DNA of 64,000 nucleotides from Myxococcales bacterium (GCA_023898405.1 CP060221.1:992001-1056000), one strand, 5' to 3'. Counted from the first letter of the stretch, positions 26,569-35,503 are shown. Notes: generated by a model from the letters alone, not told the origin. A program made the numbers and translations.

Positions 26569-28136
26569 GATCTTTGAGCTAACTCCAATGCTTTTAATAC
26601 AGCTTCCGCTTTGTTAAGCGTCTCTTGTGTTTCAAAATCAATATTTGAGTCATAGACAACACCACACCCCGCTCGTACAAATGCCTGCTCATCTTTAATC
26701 AGTGCAGACCGAATAATTATGGCAGTATCCATGTCACCATTTTTATCAATGTATCCAATAGCGCCACCATAAAAACCACGTTTTGAATTTTCTATTTGTC
26801 GCAACAGCTCGGCTGCTCTAACTTTAGGAGCACCCATCAGCGTCCCCATATTCATCGACATTTGATACGCCAAAAGAGCATCGCAATCATTTTTTAGAAT
26901 ACCCTCTACCTCAGAGACCAAATGCATAACATGAGAAAAACGATCTACAGCAAGCAAACGCCTCAGACGACGAGTGCCTGGTTTGGAAACACCAGCGATA
27001 TCATTGCGCGCCAAGTCTACCAGCATCATATGTTCTGAAAGTTCTTTTTCATCGATACAAAGAGAAACCTGCTCACGCATATCAAGCTCAGGATCAACAA
27101 TGCCGTTGCTATCCAAACCTCGTCTGCGAGTTCCTGCAATAGGACGAATAAACAGACGTCGCCCTCCTTGATCTACTTTGATGAATGTTTCAGGAGATGC
27201 ACCGAGCAGAGTCCATTCTCTACTCGAAAGATAAAACATGTGCGGACTAGGATTTAAATAACGTAGTGCCTGATAGGAAAGCAAAGCGTTATCTACTTTT
27301 CTAAAAAAAGTTCGTGAAGGAACAATCTGATAGACATCACCTTTATCGATATATTCTTTGCATTGCTCTATCATCTTTCCAAATTCTTGATCATTGACAT
27401 CTACAGCAAAAGTATTTCTATCAAGACAATGGATTTGGGAAGAAAATATTTTTTTTGCACAATGATTTTCAACAGCATTTTTAACTTCATGTTCAAGTTT
27501 TTTGAAACGCGATTGGGATCTTAGTTGAGTATTTTTATCTTCAAAGGTCCAAGAAAATATCGAACACCGTTGCAATGGATGCTCGATCACAACTCCTGAA
27601 AGCGGTAAATAAAAAAGATAGTCAGGAAAATTTATGTGATCATTTCGAGCTGGTGAAAGATTTTCAAAGTGATCGATAAAGTCGTAAGAAAAAATTCCAG
27701 AAAGCATCAAAGCAGCACGATCTTTTTCATTGACATCTATGGCTTTAAGTACTGCACGCAGCACTTCAAGTTTCGAAGGCATGCGCATCTTTTCTAAGAC
27801 ATCAAATTCATTAAAGAGTGGCGAAAAACCTAAAGTCAGAGTTTTTTTGCTCGACTCTATAAGCCATGAACCCAAACTTTTTTTCAGCAACGGCAACAGC
27901 TCTTCGCCTTCAGGCTCGAGCGCCTCTATAAAAACTTTTTTATTTCGAGCTTCGACTCTCAAGGCTGGCTCTAAAAGTAAAATACTTTTTTCGCCAAGTT
28001 TGGTTATGACATCAGCTGATTCCAAAAGAATCACTTCAGCCTCAACATGTAATTGAATGAGCTCAACAGGGTCAAAAACTCCATCAATTTCACTTCTAAT
28101 GAACCTTGCATACTTTGATGTTTCTGCGCTTGTCAC
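26565..28136 (-). CDS. trpE: Anthranilate synthase component I
   Basis: Converts chorismate to anthranilate with ammonia from TrpG and is the committed step to tryptophan. The 523-aa protein has the N-terminal feedback motif LLES (residues 37-40), expected to bind tryptophan. The C-terminal chorismate-binding domain shows IAGTRRRG, DLARNDIAGV, MGAPKVRA and RGFYGGAIGY. The start is GTG, and it shares a base with the aroG stop (TAGTG), so translation is probably coupled. Confidence 0.96.
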   Translation of the reverse strand: MTSAETSKYARFIRSEIDGVFDPVELIQLHVEAEVILLESADVITKLGEKSILLLEPALRVEARNKKVFIEALEPEGEELLPLLKKSLGSWLIESSKKTLTLGFSPLFNEFDVLEKMRMPSKLEVLRAVLKAIDVNEKDRAALMLSGIFSYDFIDHFENLSPARNDHINFPDYLFYLPLSGVVIEHPLQRCSIFSWTFEDKNTQLRSQSRFKKLEHEVKNAVENHCAKKIFSSQIHCLDRNTFAVDVNDQEFGKMIEQCKEYIDKGDVYQIVPSRTFFRKVDNALLSYQALRYLNPSPHMFYLSSREWTLLGASPETFIKVDQGGRRLFIRPIAGTRRRGLDSNGIVDPELDMREQVSLCIDEKELSEHMMLVDLARNDIAGVSKPGTRRLRRLLAVDRFSHVMHLVSEVEGILKNDCDALLAYQMSMNMGTLMGAPKVRAAELLRQIENSKRGFYGGAIGYIDKNGDMDTAIIIRSALIKDEQAFVRAGCGVVYDSNIDFETQETLNKAEAVLKALELAQRS

Positions 28137-29152
28137 TACATAGTCCTTCCGCTTGCTTGTACAAATTTTCTAAGCTCTTGCATCATACTGCTAAATTGCT
28201 CAGGAAAGAGCGATTGTTTTCCATCTGAAAGCGCAATTTTTGGATCATGATGCACCTCAATAATCACACCATCAGCCCCACATGCTGCTGCGGCATAGGC
28301 CATTGGGGCAACCAAATCTCTGACCCCAGTACCATGGGAAGGATCAACGATCACCGGCAAATGTGTTGTAGCTTTTAAATAGGGAACTGCATTTAAATCG
28401 AGCGTATTGCGTGTGCAGGTTTCAAATGTACGGATTCCTCGCTCACACAAAATCACTTGGGAATTACCCTTGGAGAGAATATATTCAGCAGCCAGCAAAA
28501 GATCTTCCACTTTTGCAGCTAAACCACGTTTGAGTATGACTGGTTTTTTGCGCTGGCCCAACTCCTTTAACAAAGAAAAATTTTGCATATTTCGAGCGCC
28601 TACCTGAAAGGCATCAGCATATTCTTCTACAGCATCGATATCAGCTGTTTCTATTACTTCGGTCACAGTTGGTATTTGATATTCCTTAGCCGTAGACGCC
28701 AAAATTTTTAAACCTTCGACCCCCAAGCCCTGAAAGCTGTATGGGCTGGTACGTGGTTTAAAGGCACCCCCTCTCAATATTTTTGCACCAGCAGATTTAA
28801 CCGCCTGCGCTACTTTATTCATCTGCACGGTATTCTCTATGGCACAGGGCCCAGCAATGGTGACGAAATTATCACCCCCAATTTCCACATTGCCAATTTT
28901 TACTATGGTTGATGCAGGGGAAAATTCGCGGCTCACCATTTTATAAGGTGATAAGACGGGTTTTACTTGCTCTACCTGTGGAAAATTTTCAAAATGTTTT
29001 TCATTGAGCAAACGTTCATCGCCAATAGCCCCAATCACTATTCTTTCCACCCCAGGCAAAAATAAAGGCTTAAGACCTGTTTTTTCAATCTCTTCTAAAA
29101 TAGTATCGGCATCTTCTTTGGTGGCATGCTGTTTCAATATGATGATCATCAC
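28136..29152 (-). CDS. aroG: 3-deoxy-7-phosphoheptulonate (DAHP) synthase, type I-beta
   Basis: First enzyme of the shikimate pathway, joining phosphoenolpyruvate and erythrose-4-phosphate. The 338-aa protein has an N-terminal ferredoxin-like regulatory domain (about 1-70) typical of I-beta enzymes. The catalytic domain shows AGPCAIE, GGAFKPRTSPYSFQGLG, GARNMQNF and DPSHGTG with its metal ligands. GGAG lies five bases before the ATG. Being the first gene after a Trp attenuator, it probably makes this isozyme respond to tryptophan supply. Symbol aroF is also used for this type. Confidence 0.93.
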   Translation of the reverse strand: MMIIILKQHATKEDADTILEEIEKTGLKPLFLPGVERIVIGAIGDERLLNEKHFENFPQVEQVKPVLSPYKMVSREFSPASTIVKIGNVEIGGDNFVTIAGPCAIENTVQMNKVAQAVKSAGAKILRGGAFKPRTSPYSFQGLGVEGLKILASTAKEYQIPTVTEVIETADIDAVEEYADAFQVGARNMQNFSLLKELGQRKKPVILKRGLAAKVEDLLLAAEYILSKGNSQVILCERGIRTFETCTRNTLDLNAVPYLKATTHLPVIVDPSHGTGVRDLVAPMAYAAAACGADGVIIEVHHDPKIALSDGKQSLFPEQFSSMMQELRKFVQASGRTM

Positions 29153-29167
29153 TTCTCCTTTTTGAAT

Positions 29168-29194
29168 AAAAAAAACCCACCGATATGGTGGGCC
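29168..29194 (-). terminator. Attenuator terminator of the trp operon
   Basis: On the minus strand GGCCCACC (29194-29187), loop ATATC and GGTGGG (29181-29176) form a strong stem followed by eight T residues. It lies between the Trp leader peptide and aroG, about 16 bases before the aroG ATG. Its 5' arm GGCCCACC can instead pair with GGTGGGCC at 29247-29254 inside the leader gene, which forms the antiterminator. Confidence 0.9.
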
Positions 29195-29226
29195 TTTTTA
29201 TGCTGCGCTTGGTTTTTACAGTATTT

Positions 29227-29319
29227 TCAAATTTTAGGTGCAAACGGGCCCACCTTAGCAAATAAGGAGTTCCACCACCAAAGATTTGTTGAAAATTGTC
29301 GAAAAAATATACTGTTCAT
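29227..29319 (-). CDS. trpL: trp operon leader peptide with three consecutive Trp codons
   Basis: A 30-residue open frame starting at an ATG (29319) and ending TGA (29229-29227). Codons 14-16 (29280-29272) are TGG TGG TGG. The frame is followed by a strong terminator hairpin before aroG, and the segment at 29246-29254 near its end is complementary to the terminator's 5' arm. This matches ribosome-mediated attenuation: stalling at the Trp codons when charged tRNA-Trp is scarce frees the antiterminator. The ribosome-binding site is weak (AGGAT about 15 bases upstream). It is too short for standard gene calling. Confidence 0.9.
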   Translation of the reverse strand: MNSIFFRQFSTNLWWWNSLFAKVGPFAPKI

Positions 29320-29327
29320 GGTGCCAG

Positions 29328-29355
29328 AGCTTAATCCTAATTTCTTGTTTGTCAA
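29328..29355 (-). promoter_or_regulatory. Candidate trp operon promoter
   Basis: A consensus TTGACA (29355-29350) is followed after 16 bases by TAAGCT (29333-29328), a weak -10 element. Transcription would then begin almost at the leader ATG, which would leave the leader with little or no 5' untranslated region. The TTGACA is convincing; the -10 is not. Confidence 0.4.
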
Positions 29356-29479
29356 TAAACTTTAATCAACGTGCAGGCACGCCTGTAAATTCAAATAAAT
29401 TCCAGGATTAAACTTTTTTAAAAGTAAAATACTGAGCTCAGCTTTGATATTGTAATTGCAGAAAGCCACAAAAAAAATT

Positions 29480-30748
29480 TTATAAACGCATCAAAATATA
29501 GCTTAGATAACAAACAAGTTTTTTAAACCATGAACGTAGTGAAAATTTATGTGGATCGATCTCTACAGAAAGTTTTAGATCCTCGTTAAACTGTTCTTTT
29601 AATCCTTGAGCCACTTGAGAATCCAAAATTGATACATTGACTTCTAAATTTCTTCTCGCCGACCAATAATCCAAGTTATAAGAACCGATCGAAGAAAATA
29701 TACCATCGATAGTGGCAATCTTTGCATGAAGAGTTTTTTTATTCATTTCATAAATTCTTACGCCATGATTAAAAAAACTTTGATAGACGTGATGACTTGC
29801 CAAACGCATCAATGGAACATCTGAAATCCCTGCGGTAAGAATTCGAATATCCACTCCTCTTCTCCGAGCATTGATGATGGCTTTTTTTAAGCTTCCGTAG
29901 GGCAAAAAATAAGGGGTCGTAAAATAACAGTAACGCACCGCTCGATTGACAGACTCTTCCATAGATTTTTGAATGTGCATAAGATTTATTCGCGTATTTG
30001 AACGCAAAACCTGCACTAAGGTATCGTGATTTTGTCTTAATCGTTCTTTCGCAAGAGGTGGATTCTTGAGCCTTCTGACACGCTCAAAAAATAAATCAAA
30101 AATTGAAAGCGGAGGCTTGGAACTCAAATATATGTGTCCATTGCCCACCCCTTTGAATTCACTTTCAATAATGCTTTCTTGAGTAATAGCCAACAGATCC
30201 TTTACCGCTGGTCCCATTATGCGCGCTATAGAGTCTCGATAACGGTTGTTTCCATATTTGATGCCCGCGTAGTCACAACTAATATTCATTCCTCCGCAAA
30301 AAGCAATTTTTTCATCGACAACAATTATTTTTCGATGATCCCTAAATAGCAATGGACCTCTTCTACGCCACGGCCAAATTGGATTAAAAGGCAAAACACG
30401 AATACCAGCATGAGTCATGGGAGATATGAAATTACTATTTAGATGTGATGAACCAATATAATCATAAAGCACCGTCACTCTGACACCTCGAGCTGCTGCA
30501 TCTATAAGTGTATCTCGAAGCCAATACCCCAAGCGGTCAGGTGCAATAATATACATTTCAACAAATATAGAATCTTGAGATTTTAAAAAAGCATCGTGAA
30601 TTTCCAGAAAGGCACGGTCTCCATCATGTATAATTTCGAGAGAATTGTGAGCTGAAAACCCCCCAAATTGAATTAGGTGCTGAAGGGCTTTGCGCCAGCT
30701 CAATTTTAGCTTTTGCATCAAAAGGGAGGAGTCACCTTTTTCTATCAT
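29480..30748 (-). CDS. Cardiolipin synthase-like phospholipase D protein
   Basis: A 422-aa protein with two phospholipase D motifs: HRKIIVVD (H138, K140, D145) followed by CGGMN, and HAKIATID (H341, K343, D348) followed by IGSYNLD. This is the ClsA/ClsB arrangement, in which two phosphatidylglycerol molecules (or PG and another donor) give cardiolipin. No strong N-terminal membrane helices are present, as in ClsB, so it is probably peripheral. The next gene upstream on the same strand (HlyC/CorC type) ends 11 bases before its start, so the two form an operon. Confidence 0.88.
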   Translation of the reverse strand: MIEKGDSSLLMQKLKLSWRKALQHLIQFGGFSAHNSLEIIHDGDRAFLEIHDAFLKSQDSIFVEMYIIAPDRLGYWLRDTLIDAAARGVRVTVLYDYIGSSHLNSNFISPMTHAGIRVLPFNPIWPWRRRGPLLFRDHRKIIVVDEKIAFCGGMNISCDYAGIKYGNNRYRDSIARIMGPAVKDLLAITQESIIESEFKGVGNGHIYLSSKPPLSIFDLFFERVRRLKNPPLAKERLRQNHDTLVQVLRSNTRINLMHIQKSMEESVNRAVRYCYFTTPYFLPYGSLKKAIINARRRGVDIRILTAGISDVPLMRLASHHVYQSFFNHGVRIYEMNKKTLHAKIATIDGIFSSIGSYNLDYWSARRNLEVNVSILDSQVAQGLKEQFNEDLKLSVEIDPHKFSLRSWFKKLVCYLSYILMRL

Positions 30749-30759
30749 TGCAACACGCC

Positions 30760-32079
30760 TTAGGCAGCTGCTCTTTCATCGCCCGATGAGCTTTGGCTAT
30801 TGCTAACTAATTTAGGTCTGTTTTGTCCTTGCAAAATATGAACCTGAATTATTTTCTTTTCATCCGCTGCCTTGATCAAAAATGTTATCTCGCCAAAATG
30901 AATTTTGGCCCCGACACGAGGCATTCGTCCATAGGTAGAGATTAAAAATCCGCCCAAGGAATCAAAAGCATCAGACTCGGGAAATGAAACGCCAAGCATT
31001 TTGCCTAGTTCAAAAAGATTAGCCCGGCCGTTGGCCAAATAATTATGAGCATCTATCTGAGTCACTTCTTTTTCTTCATCATCGTACTCATCACGAATCT
31101 CACCAACAATCTCTTCTAAGACATCTTCCAACGAAATAATTCCAGCAGTTCCACCATATTCATCAACCACAATGGCAAGATGTGCTTTACCTGCTTGAAA
31201 TTCTTTTAGAAGCGCTCCGATTTTCATCATATCAGGCACAAATTTGGCTGGGCGCAAGAAATCCCTCAAAGAGAAAGTTTTAGTTTCCTTATCCAGATTT
31301 TTACATCGTAAAAGATCTTTAACGTGAAAAATACCAACTATATTATCAATATTTTTTTCATACACAGGCCAGCGCGTATGGCCTTCTGCAATCACTCGCT
31401 CCATCACTTCTTCGTAGCTTGCACCTACTTCAAAAGAACCTATTTGAGTGCGAGTAACCATAGCCTCTTTTGCAACCGTCTCTTTAAATTCAATGACACT
31501 TTGTAAAAGTTGGCCTTCGCCGCGCTTTAATACACCTTCTTCATGACCTAGACGGATCATATAGGCTATATCTTCTTCGGTTGCCAAAGGCTCATGCTGC
31601 CCGGTTTTTGCACCCACTAGTTTCACCAGTCGGGCAGCAAAAATACTCAACGCCCACGTTAGTGGAGTCGTCAAAATATAAAAAGGATAGAGAATAATCA
31701 TGCCTATCGGAGCAAATTTTTCGGCATTATGGCGAGAAAACGTCTTGGGTGTGATCTCACCAAATATAAGAAGTAAAACAGTAATTACAAAGGTTGCCAA
31801 ACTGATAGCGTAGTTTGCAAAAAGCTTTTGAGCTATCACGGTCGCCATTGAGGCGGACAATGTATTGACAATATTGTTCCCAATCAAAATCGATGTCAAA
31901 ACATTATTGGGATATTTAAGCCAGAGGCTCAAGGCTCGTGCAGCATAGGACCTTTCTTCAATCAACCGTTTGGTGCGAACAGCAGAAAGCGTCGTAAGCG
32001 CTGTCTCAAGAGCCGAAAAAAATGCCGAAATTACTAAACAAAGAACCAAAAAGATAAAGAAAGATAACTCTGAATCCAT
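30760..32079 (-). CDS. HlyC/CorC (CNNM)-type membrane protein with CBS domains
   Basis: A 439-aa protein with an N-terminal DUF21/CNNM membrane domain (four helices in the first 180 residues, start LVISAFFSALETAL), two CBS domains (about 205-330, with HTRWPVYE, GIFHVKDLL and DEYGGTAGIISLEDVLEEIVGEI) and a C-terminal CorC_HlyC domain. Relatives are Mg2+ or Co2+ transporters. The name haemolysin is historical and does not imply a toxin. It starts the two-gene operon with the phospholipase D-like gene. Confidence 0.9.
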   Translation of the reverse strand: MDSELSFFIFLVLCLVISAFFSALETALTTLSAVRTKRLIEERSYAARALSLWLKYPNNVLTSILIGNNIVNTLSASMATVIAQKLFANYAISLATFVITVLLLIFGEITPKTFSRHNAEKFAPIGMIILYPFYILTTPLTWALSIFAARLVKLVGAKTGQHEPLATEEDIAYMIRLGHEEGVLKRGEGQLLQSVIEFKETVAKEAMVTRTQIGSFEVGASYEEVMERVIAEGHTRWPVYEKNIDNIVGIFHVKDLLRCKNLDKETKTFSLRDFLRPAKFVPDMMKIGALLKEFQAGKAHLAIVVDEYGGTAGIISLEDVLEEIVGEIRDEYDDEEKEVTQIDAHNYLANGRANLFELGKMLGVSFPESDAFDSLGGFLISTYGRMPRVGAKIHFGEITFLIKAADEKKIIQVHILQGQNRPKLVSNSQSSSGDERAAA

Positions 32080-32294
32080 ATGGATGTTTTTTCCCTAAAA
32101 ATATTATGAGGTTACAGAATCTTTGTCCCCCAAAAACCTCATTTATCACACAAACACGTGTATGGCCGTATTATAATCAATTTATTTGATTAATCTAGTG
32201 AATAGCAATTTATGCTAACTCATTAGCTCTAACATATTATTTTTTAAAGGGATGTATCCTAAAAATAATGGATATAAACACAATAAAATACTTA

Positions 32295-32654
32295 TTAAAC
32301 TTGCATCTGAGTGAAATTTTTCAATGTACTTGCACAAGATTCAGCTGTTCTGGCAAACATTTGTTGTTTGAGAAGCAAAAAACCAACCTTATACTGAAAA
32401 TTTAAAAGTTTTTCTGGAGCATAACTGCTGCGCACACGCGAGCTCTTAAGCGCTTGAGTGGTGAGCTTGTGGTTATCAACCATCTCATTAATTACTTTTT
32501 TGAGGGGTTGAGCAACTCCAAAACCCTGATGTTGTGATTTGATGGAATGCTCTTTTTGTTTGCTGTTAAGAAGCTCTTTAAAACTTGTAGAGCCTCCCGT
32601 TGATTTTACGCCCACCGCTGTTTTTTTTGCGTGAACTACTTGGCCAATAACCAT
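32295..32654 (-). CDS. Small protein resembling type III secretion inner-rod subunits
   Basis: A 119-aa protein. The first 75 residues are low-complexity (Ser, Lys, Gln). The last 40 (PEKLLNFQYKVGF, then LLKQQMFARTAESCA and a Gln-ending helix) have the spacing of the C-terminal helix of YscI/HrpB-type inner-rod proteins, which also begin with a Leu-Gln pattern and end near Thr-Gln. This is inference from pattern only. GAGGT lies six bases before the ATG. It is the last gene of a four-gene group with the sigma factor and two other small proteins. Confidence 0.5.
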   Translation of the reverse strand: MVIGQVVHAKKTAVGVKSTGGSTSFKELLNSKQKEHSIKSQHQGFGVAQPLKKVINEMVDNHKLTTQALKSSRVRSSYAPEKLLNFQYKVGFLLLKQQMFARTAESCASTLKNFTQMQV

Positions 32655-32706
32655 AGTCTTACCTCGCCTTCAATACTGGCTTTCGGCTACAAAAAAGAGA
32701 GGTTGC

Positions 32707-33396
32707 TTATTTTGGGTCCTTGATCAGGGTAAAGAAAACATCACTAAGTTTTTCAAGTGCGCGGGCATGTTTTCTACATGTCCAAGATTTGGACAGCCCC
32801 AATCCCTTACCTACCTCTTCTAAACTTTTATCTTCAAAATAATAAGCGTTGATAATTTCTTGATCGCTTTTAGATAATTTTCCGATTGCGGCCTTCATTT
32901 TTTCGTAAAGTTGAAGACGCTGCATTCGATCATCGGCTTTTTCAGAGTCATTATCAGCAATGCCATGAATATCTTTTTCACTCAGGGAGGTAACATATAT
33001 TGTTACCATTCGCTGAACTTTCTGAGCCATCTTATTGAGCTCATCATCTGGGCTTGATTGTGCCGTAGAAGGCGTTCTTAGTGATTCAGACTCCATATAC
33101 ATGGAAGCTTTTTCCTCAAAACGCTGACGTCTATATTCGGTGCGGCTCAATGAACCCATAACCCTCAGACCATCGTAAATAGCCCCGCGGATGCGATAAT
33201 AACTAAAGGTTGAAAAATTTGCGCCCACGGATGGGTTATAGCGATCTGCAGCTTCAATCAAGCCTGTCATCCCATAACCGATCAAATCATCGGTTTCAAT
33301 ATTGGGAGAAAGCGTTCGCTTGATTTGCTTTGCTATACGAACCACATATTCAGAATATTGCTCAACGAGCTGTCTTTGATTTTCTGCTAAATTCAT
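32707..33396 (-). CDS. FliA/WhiG-type RNA polymerase sigma factor
   Basis: A sigma-28-class factor of about 229 aa. Region 2 is clear (SEYVVRIAKQI, DDLIGYGMTGLIEAADRYN, FSTFSYYRIRGAIYDGLR), region 3 is shortened and region 4 has the helix-turn-helix SLEEVGKGLGLSKSWTCRKHARAL. Such factors drive flagellar, sporulation or secretion regulons. No flagellar gene is in the window; its neighbours are small proteins resembling secretion-apparatus subunits. The frame reaches 33462, but the ATG at 33396 matches the family N-terminus although its ribosome-binding site is weak. Confidence 0.88.
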   Translation of the reverse strand: MNLAENQRQLVEQYSEYVVRIAKQIKRTLSPNIETDDLIGYGMTGLIEAADRYNPSVGANFSTFSYYRIRGAIYDGLRVMGSLSRTEYRRQRFEEKASMYMESESLRTPSTAQSSPDDELNKMAQKVQRMVTIYVTSLSEKDIHGIADNDSEKADDRMQRLQLYEKMKAAIGKLSKSDQEIINAYYFEDKSLEEVGKGLGLSKSWTCRKHARALEKLSDVFFTLIKDPK

Positions 33397-33504
33397 ACCA
33401 GTCCGCTCAAACAAATACACGAGTACAAGCTCGTGTCTTCCTAGCACCTGGCACAAACGCATTTTGGAGCTTTAATGTTCCTACAAAATTAAATAAATCT
33501 TTAG

Positions 33505-33873
33505 CTACACCAAATCATGCAAATTTTTAGTGAGCTTATCTATAAAAGATTGATCATTAGAAAAAAATTCTTTGATATCCATCATTAATTTTTCTCTATC
33601 TTGCTCACCTAATTTATTTCTTAGAGAATTGTCGATCACGGTAGCAACAAAGCGTCTATTTGCTTCTTCTCGATCGATAACCTTATTTTTCAAATCCAAT
33701 GCAAGTTTGTTAAGCTGCTCTGGAGAAATAATAGAACTTTTACTAAGAGCAGCTCTGCCTGCGGAACCCGACTTAGCCTTAAAAACTGCAGTCGATGATT
33801 TTTGGGCAGGCGATTTTCTTTCAGGTGATGAAATAGGCTTTGACACTGAAACATGGCGAGTTGCGATCGGCAT
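33505..33873 (-). CDS. Hypothetical protein of the sigma-factor cluster
   Basis: A 122-aa protein of unknown function. The first 50 residues are Ser/Lys-rich and probably disordered, as in exported substrates of contact-dependent secretion. The rest is helical and charged (LALDLKNKVIDREEANRRF, KLMMDIKEFFSNDQSFIDKL). The start at 33873 has GGAGG five bases upstream; an ATG four codons earlier has its Shine-Dalgarno directly abutting, so it is less likely. It lies between the needle-like gene and the sigma gene on one strand. Confidence 0.6.
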   Translation of the reverse strand: MPIATRHVSVSKPISSPERKSPAQKSSTAVFKAKSGSAGRAALSKSSIISPEQLNKLALDLKNKVIDREEANRRFVATVIDNSLRNKLGEQDREKLMMDIKEFFSNDQSFIDKLTKNLHDLV

Positions 33874-33927
33874 AACTACCTCCATCCTCCCTGACTATCC
33901 AAGGAACAAGTCCTTTTCAATACCCTC

Positions 33928-34377
33928 TTAACGAACATTTGATCCAATAGTTTTTAAAACATCAAACATGGCCTTAATGAGGTTGGACTCCATATTATAA
34001 ACGGTCGTGATATGAGATATTTTCATCTGTTGTTCAAGCATGTCATGATTTTTTCTTACCATTTCATCTTGCAACGAATCTATATCTCCATCAATTGGTG
34101 GCACTCCTGGGCTTGCAGAAGAGTGGCCTCCACCAAGCCTACTTGCACTACCTAAAGCTGATGCTGCATCCGAAATAGATGCCGACAGAGCGGCCGAACC
34201 AGGTATTGGTCTAATCACTTGCCTGATTGCATTGTTGCCAAAATCGATACCCGATCGAAGTCCTGAACGAAATTTATCCTGAAAAGAGAGATTGGATGAC
34301 GTTCTTGGCTGCGAAGCCTTGGTGTGCACTCTAAGAGATCCCCCAGCAGAACTATTATTGATACTATTAGTAGGCAT
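33928..34377 (-). CDS. Protein with type III needle-like C-terminal helix
   Basis: A 149-aa protein. The first 110 residues are rich in Ser, Gly and Ala with no recognised domain. The C-terminal 35 residues (ISHITTVYNMESNLIKAMFD and onward) resemble the terminal helix of YscF/PrgI needle subunits in the Tyr-Asn pair, the Ser-Asn spacing and the helix length. Known needle subunits are about 80 aa, so the N-terminal extension would be unusual. It is probably the first gene of the cluster, as the upstream gene is divergent. GAGGGG lies eight bases before the ATG. Confidence 0.5.
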   Translation of the reverse strand: MPTNSINNSSAGGSLRVHTKASQPRTSSNLSFQDKFRSGLRSGIDFGNNAIRQVIRPIPGSAALSASISDAASALGSASRLGGGHSSASPGVPPIDGDIDSLQDEMVRKNHDMLEQQMKISHITTVYNMESNLIKAMFDVLKTIGSNVR

Positions 34378-34488
34378 ACTCGTATCCCCTCGTACATCAC
34401 TTCATTGTCTTTAAATAATTTCGTACAAAAAATAAAAAAGTTGCATCAAAATTGGAATAAATAAATATTTTGCTCAACTTTTATTCAG

Positions 34489-35007
34489 ATGGGAAAACAC
34501 ACCTTAGATCAGCTTGTAAAAGAAATTAGTTTTGTTCTAGATGAACTTTGCTATGCTTTTTCTTATTTAAGCCGAACAGATGTAGGCGTATTTTTTTTCT
34601 CGGCGATTATGATTTTGAGTATTTTTTTACCATGGCTTTGTATTTCTGGCTTTATTACTCTGATTGGCTTGCGATGCGGAGGGATTATTCACATTATTTT
34701 TTCCTTAGTTGCTAGCTTTGAAGTACTTAAAGTAGCATCCATCAAACGCCAATCATATGACGCACATAGACTTTTATTGCTTCCCACACTCTTAAAAAAA
34801 ACAAGCCTTAAGTATTTATTTTATGGCTTTAGCTCTATGAGTATTTCAACTTTCAATCTTTTTGACTTTCTCTCTCAAACCAAACAAACAAATTTAATCG
34901 AGGTAAGGGGCGGATTTTATTTATGTCTGCTTTCTGGAGTTGGAATATTTGTCTGCGGACTTGAACGCTTTTGCTTCCAAAACAAACCAAATTCTGCACC
35001 ATCATAA
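34489..35007 (+). CDS. Hypothetical membrane protein (172 aa)
   Basis: Three or four hydrophobic segments are visible: about residues 34-55, 57-78, 106-125 and 141-158. A hydrophilic cytoplasmic-type N-terminus precedes them. No family is recognised. It is divergent from the secretion-like cluster, separated by about 110 bases, so the two could share a regulatory region. It is followed on the same strand by the DUF2203 gene. Confidence 0.6.
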   Translation: MGKHTLDQLVKEISFVLDELCYAFSYLSRTDVGVFFFSAIMILSIFLPWLCISGFITLIGLRCGGIIHIIFSLVASFEVLKVASIKRQSYDAHRLLLLPTLLKKTSLKYLFYGFSSMSISTFNLFDFLSQTKQTNLIEVRGGFYLCLLSGVGIFVCGLERFCFQNKPNSAPS

Positions 35008-35050
35008 GTTGGGCTTGTCACATGGCAATCAACAGCTATAAAACGGAACT

Positions 35051-35503
35051 ATGATATTAAGAACTGTAACATTACAAGAAGCAAATGGTCTTTTACCTTT
35101 AGTTCGAGAGCATTTCCTAAGCATCCATATTTTGCTGAGCAAGATATATGATGGCCCAAATCATAAAATTAAAACCCAACACCCAATTTTTGATAAAAAA
35201 TCCGACACCTTACAACTATGTGATGTCAGCGGACATCCTCAAAAAAAATTATCAAAAAAACAAAAAGCCCAAATTCATCGACGTATTGAACAAGAGATTA
35301 ACGCTATTTTTCGGCTTGGCGCCATTGTTAGATCTCTCTTTCCACCACACATTGATTTTCCATCCTTAGAAAATGGACACCTAGTTTTTTTGTGCTGGCA
35401 CGGTTCAGATGAGCAAATCCTGCACTGGCATTACCCAAACGAAAACGTTGGTATCCGCCAAAGCATCATGCCTGATAGACTAGGACCAAACATGGTACAT
35501 TGA
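35051..35503 (+). CDS. DUF2203 family protein
   Basis: A 150-aa protein with the DUF2203 layout: an N-terminal TLQEANGLLPLVREH helix, a central charged region, an Ile-Asp-Phe-Pro segment (HIDFPSLENGHLVFLCWHG) and a terminal HWHYPNENVGIRQ motif. The function is unknown. The Arg-Gln and Trp-His positions are typical of the family. The esterase gene starts one base after its stop, so they share an operon with rpe. Confidence 0.78.
   Translation: MILRTVTLQEANGLLPLVREHFLSIHILLSKIYDGPNHKIKTQHPIFDKKSDTLQLCDVSGHPQKKLSKKQKAQIHRRIEQEINAIFRLGAIVRSLFPPHIDFPSLENGHLVFLCWHGSDEQILHWHYPNENVGIRQSIMPDRLGPNMVH

Noticed and set aside
32707..33396. Flagellar regulon inferred from the FliA-like sigma factor
   Set aside because: No flagellar gene lies nearby; the neighbours do not resemble flagellar proteins as a set.
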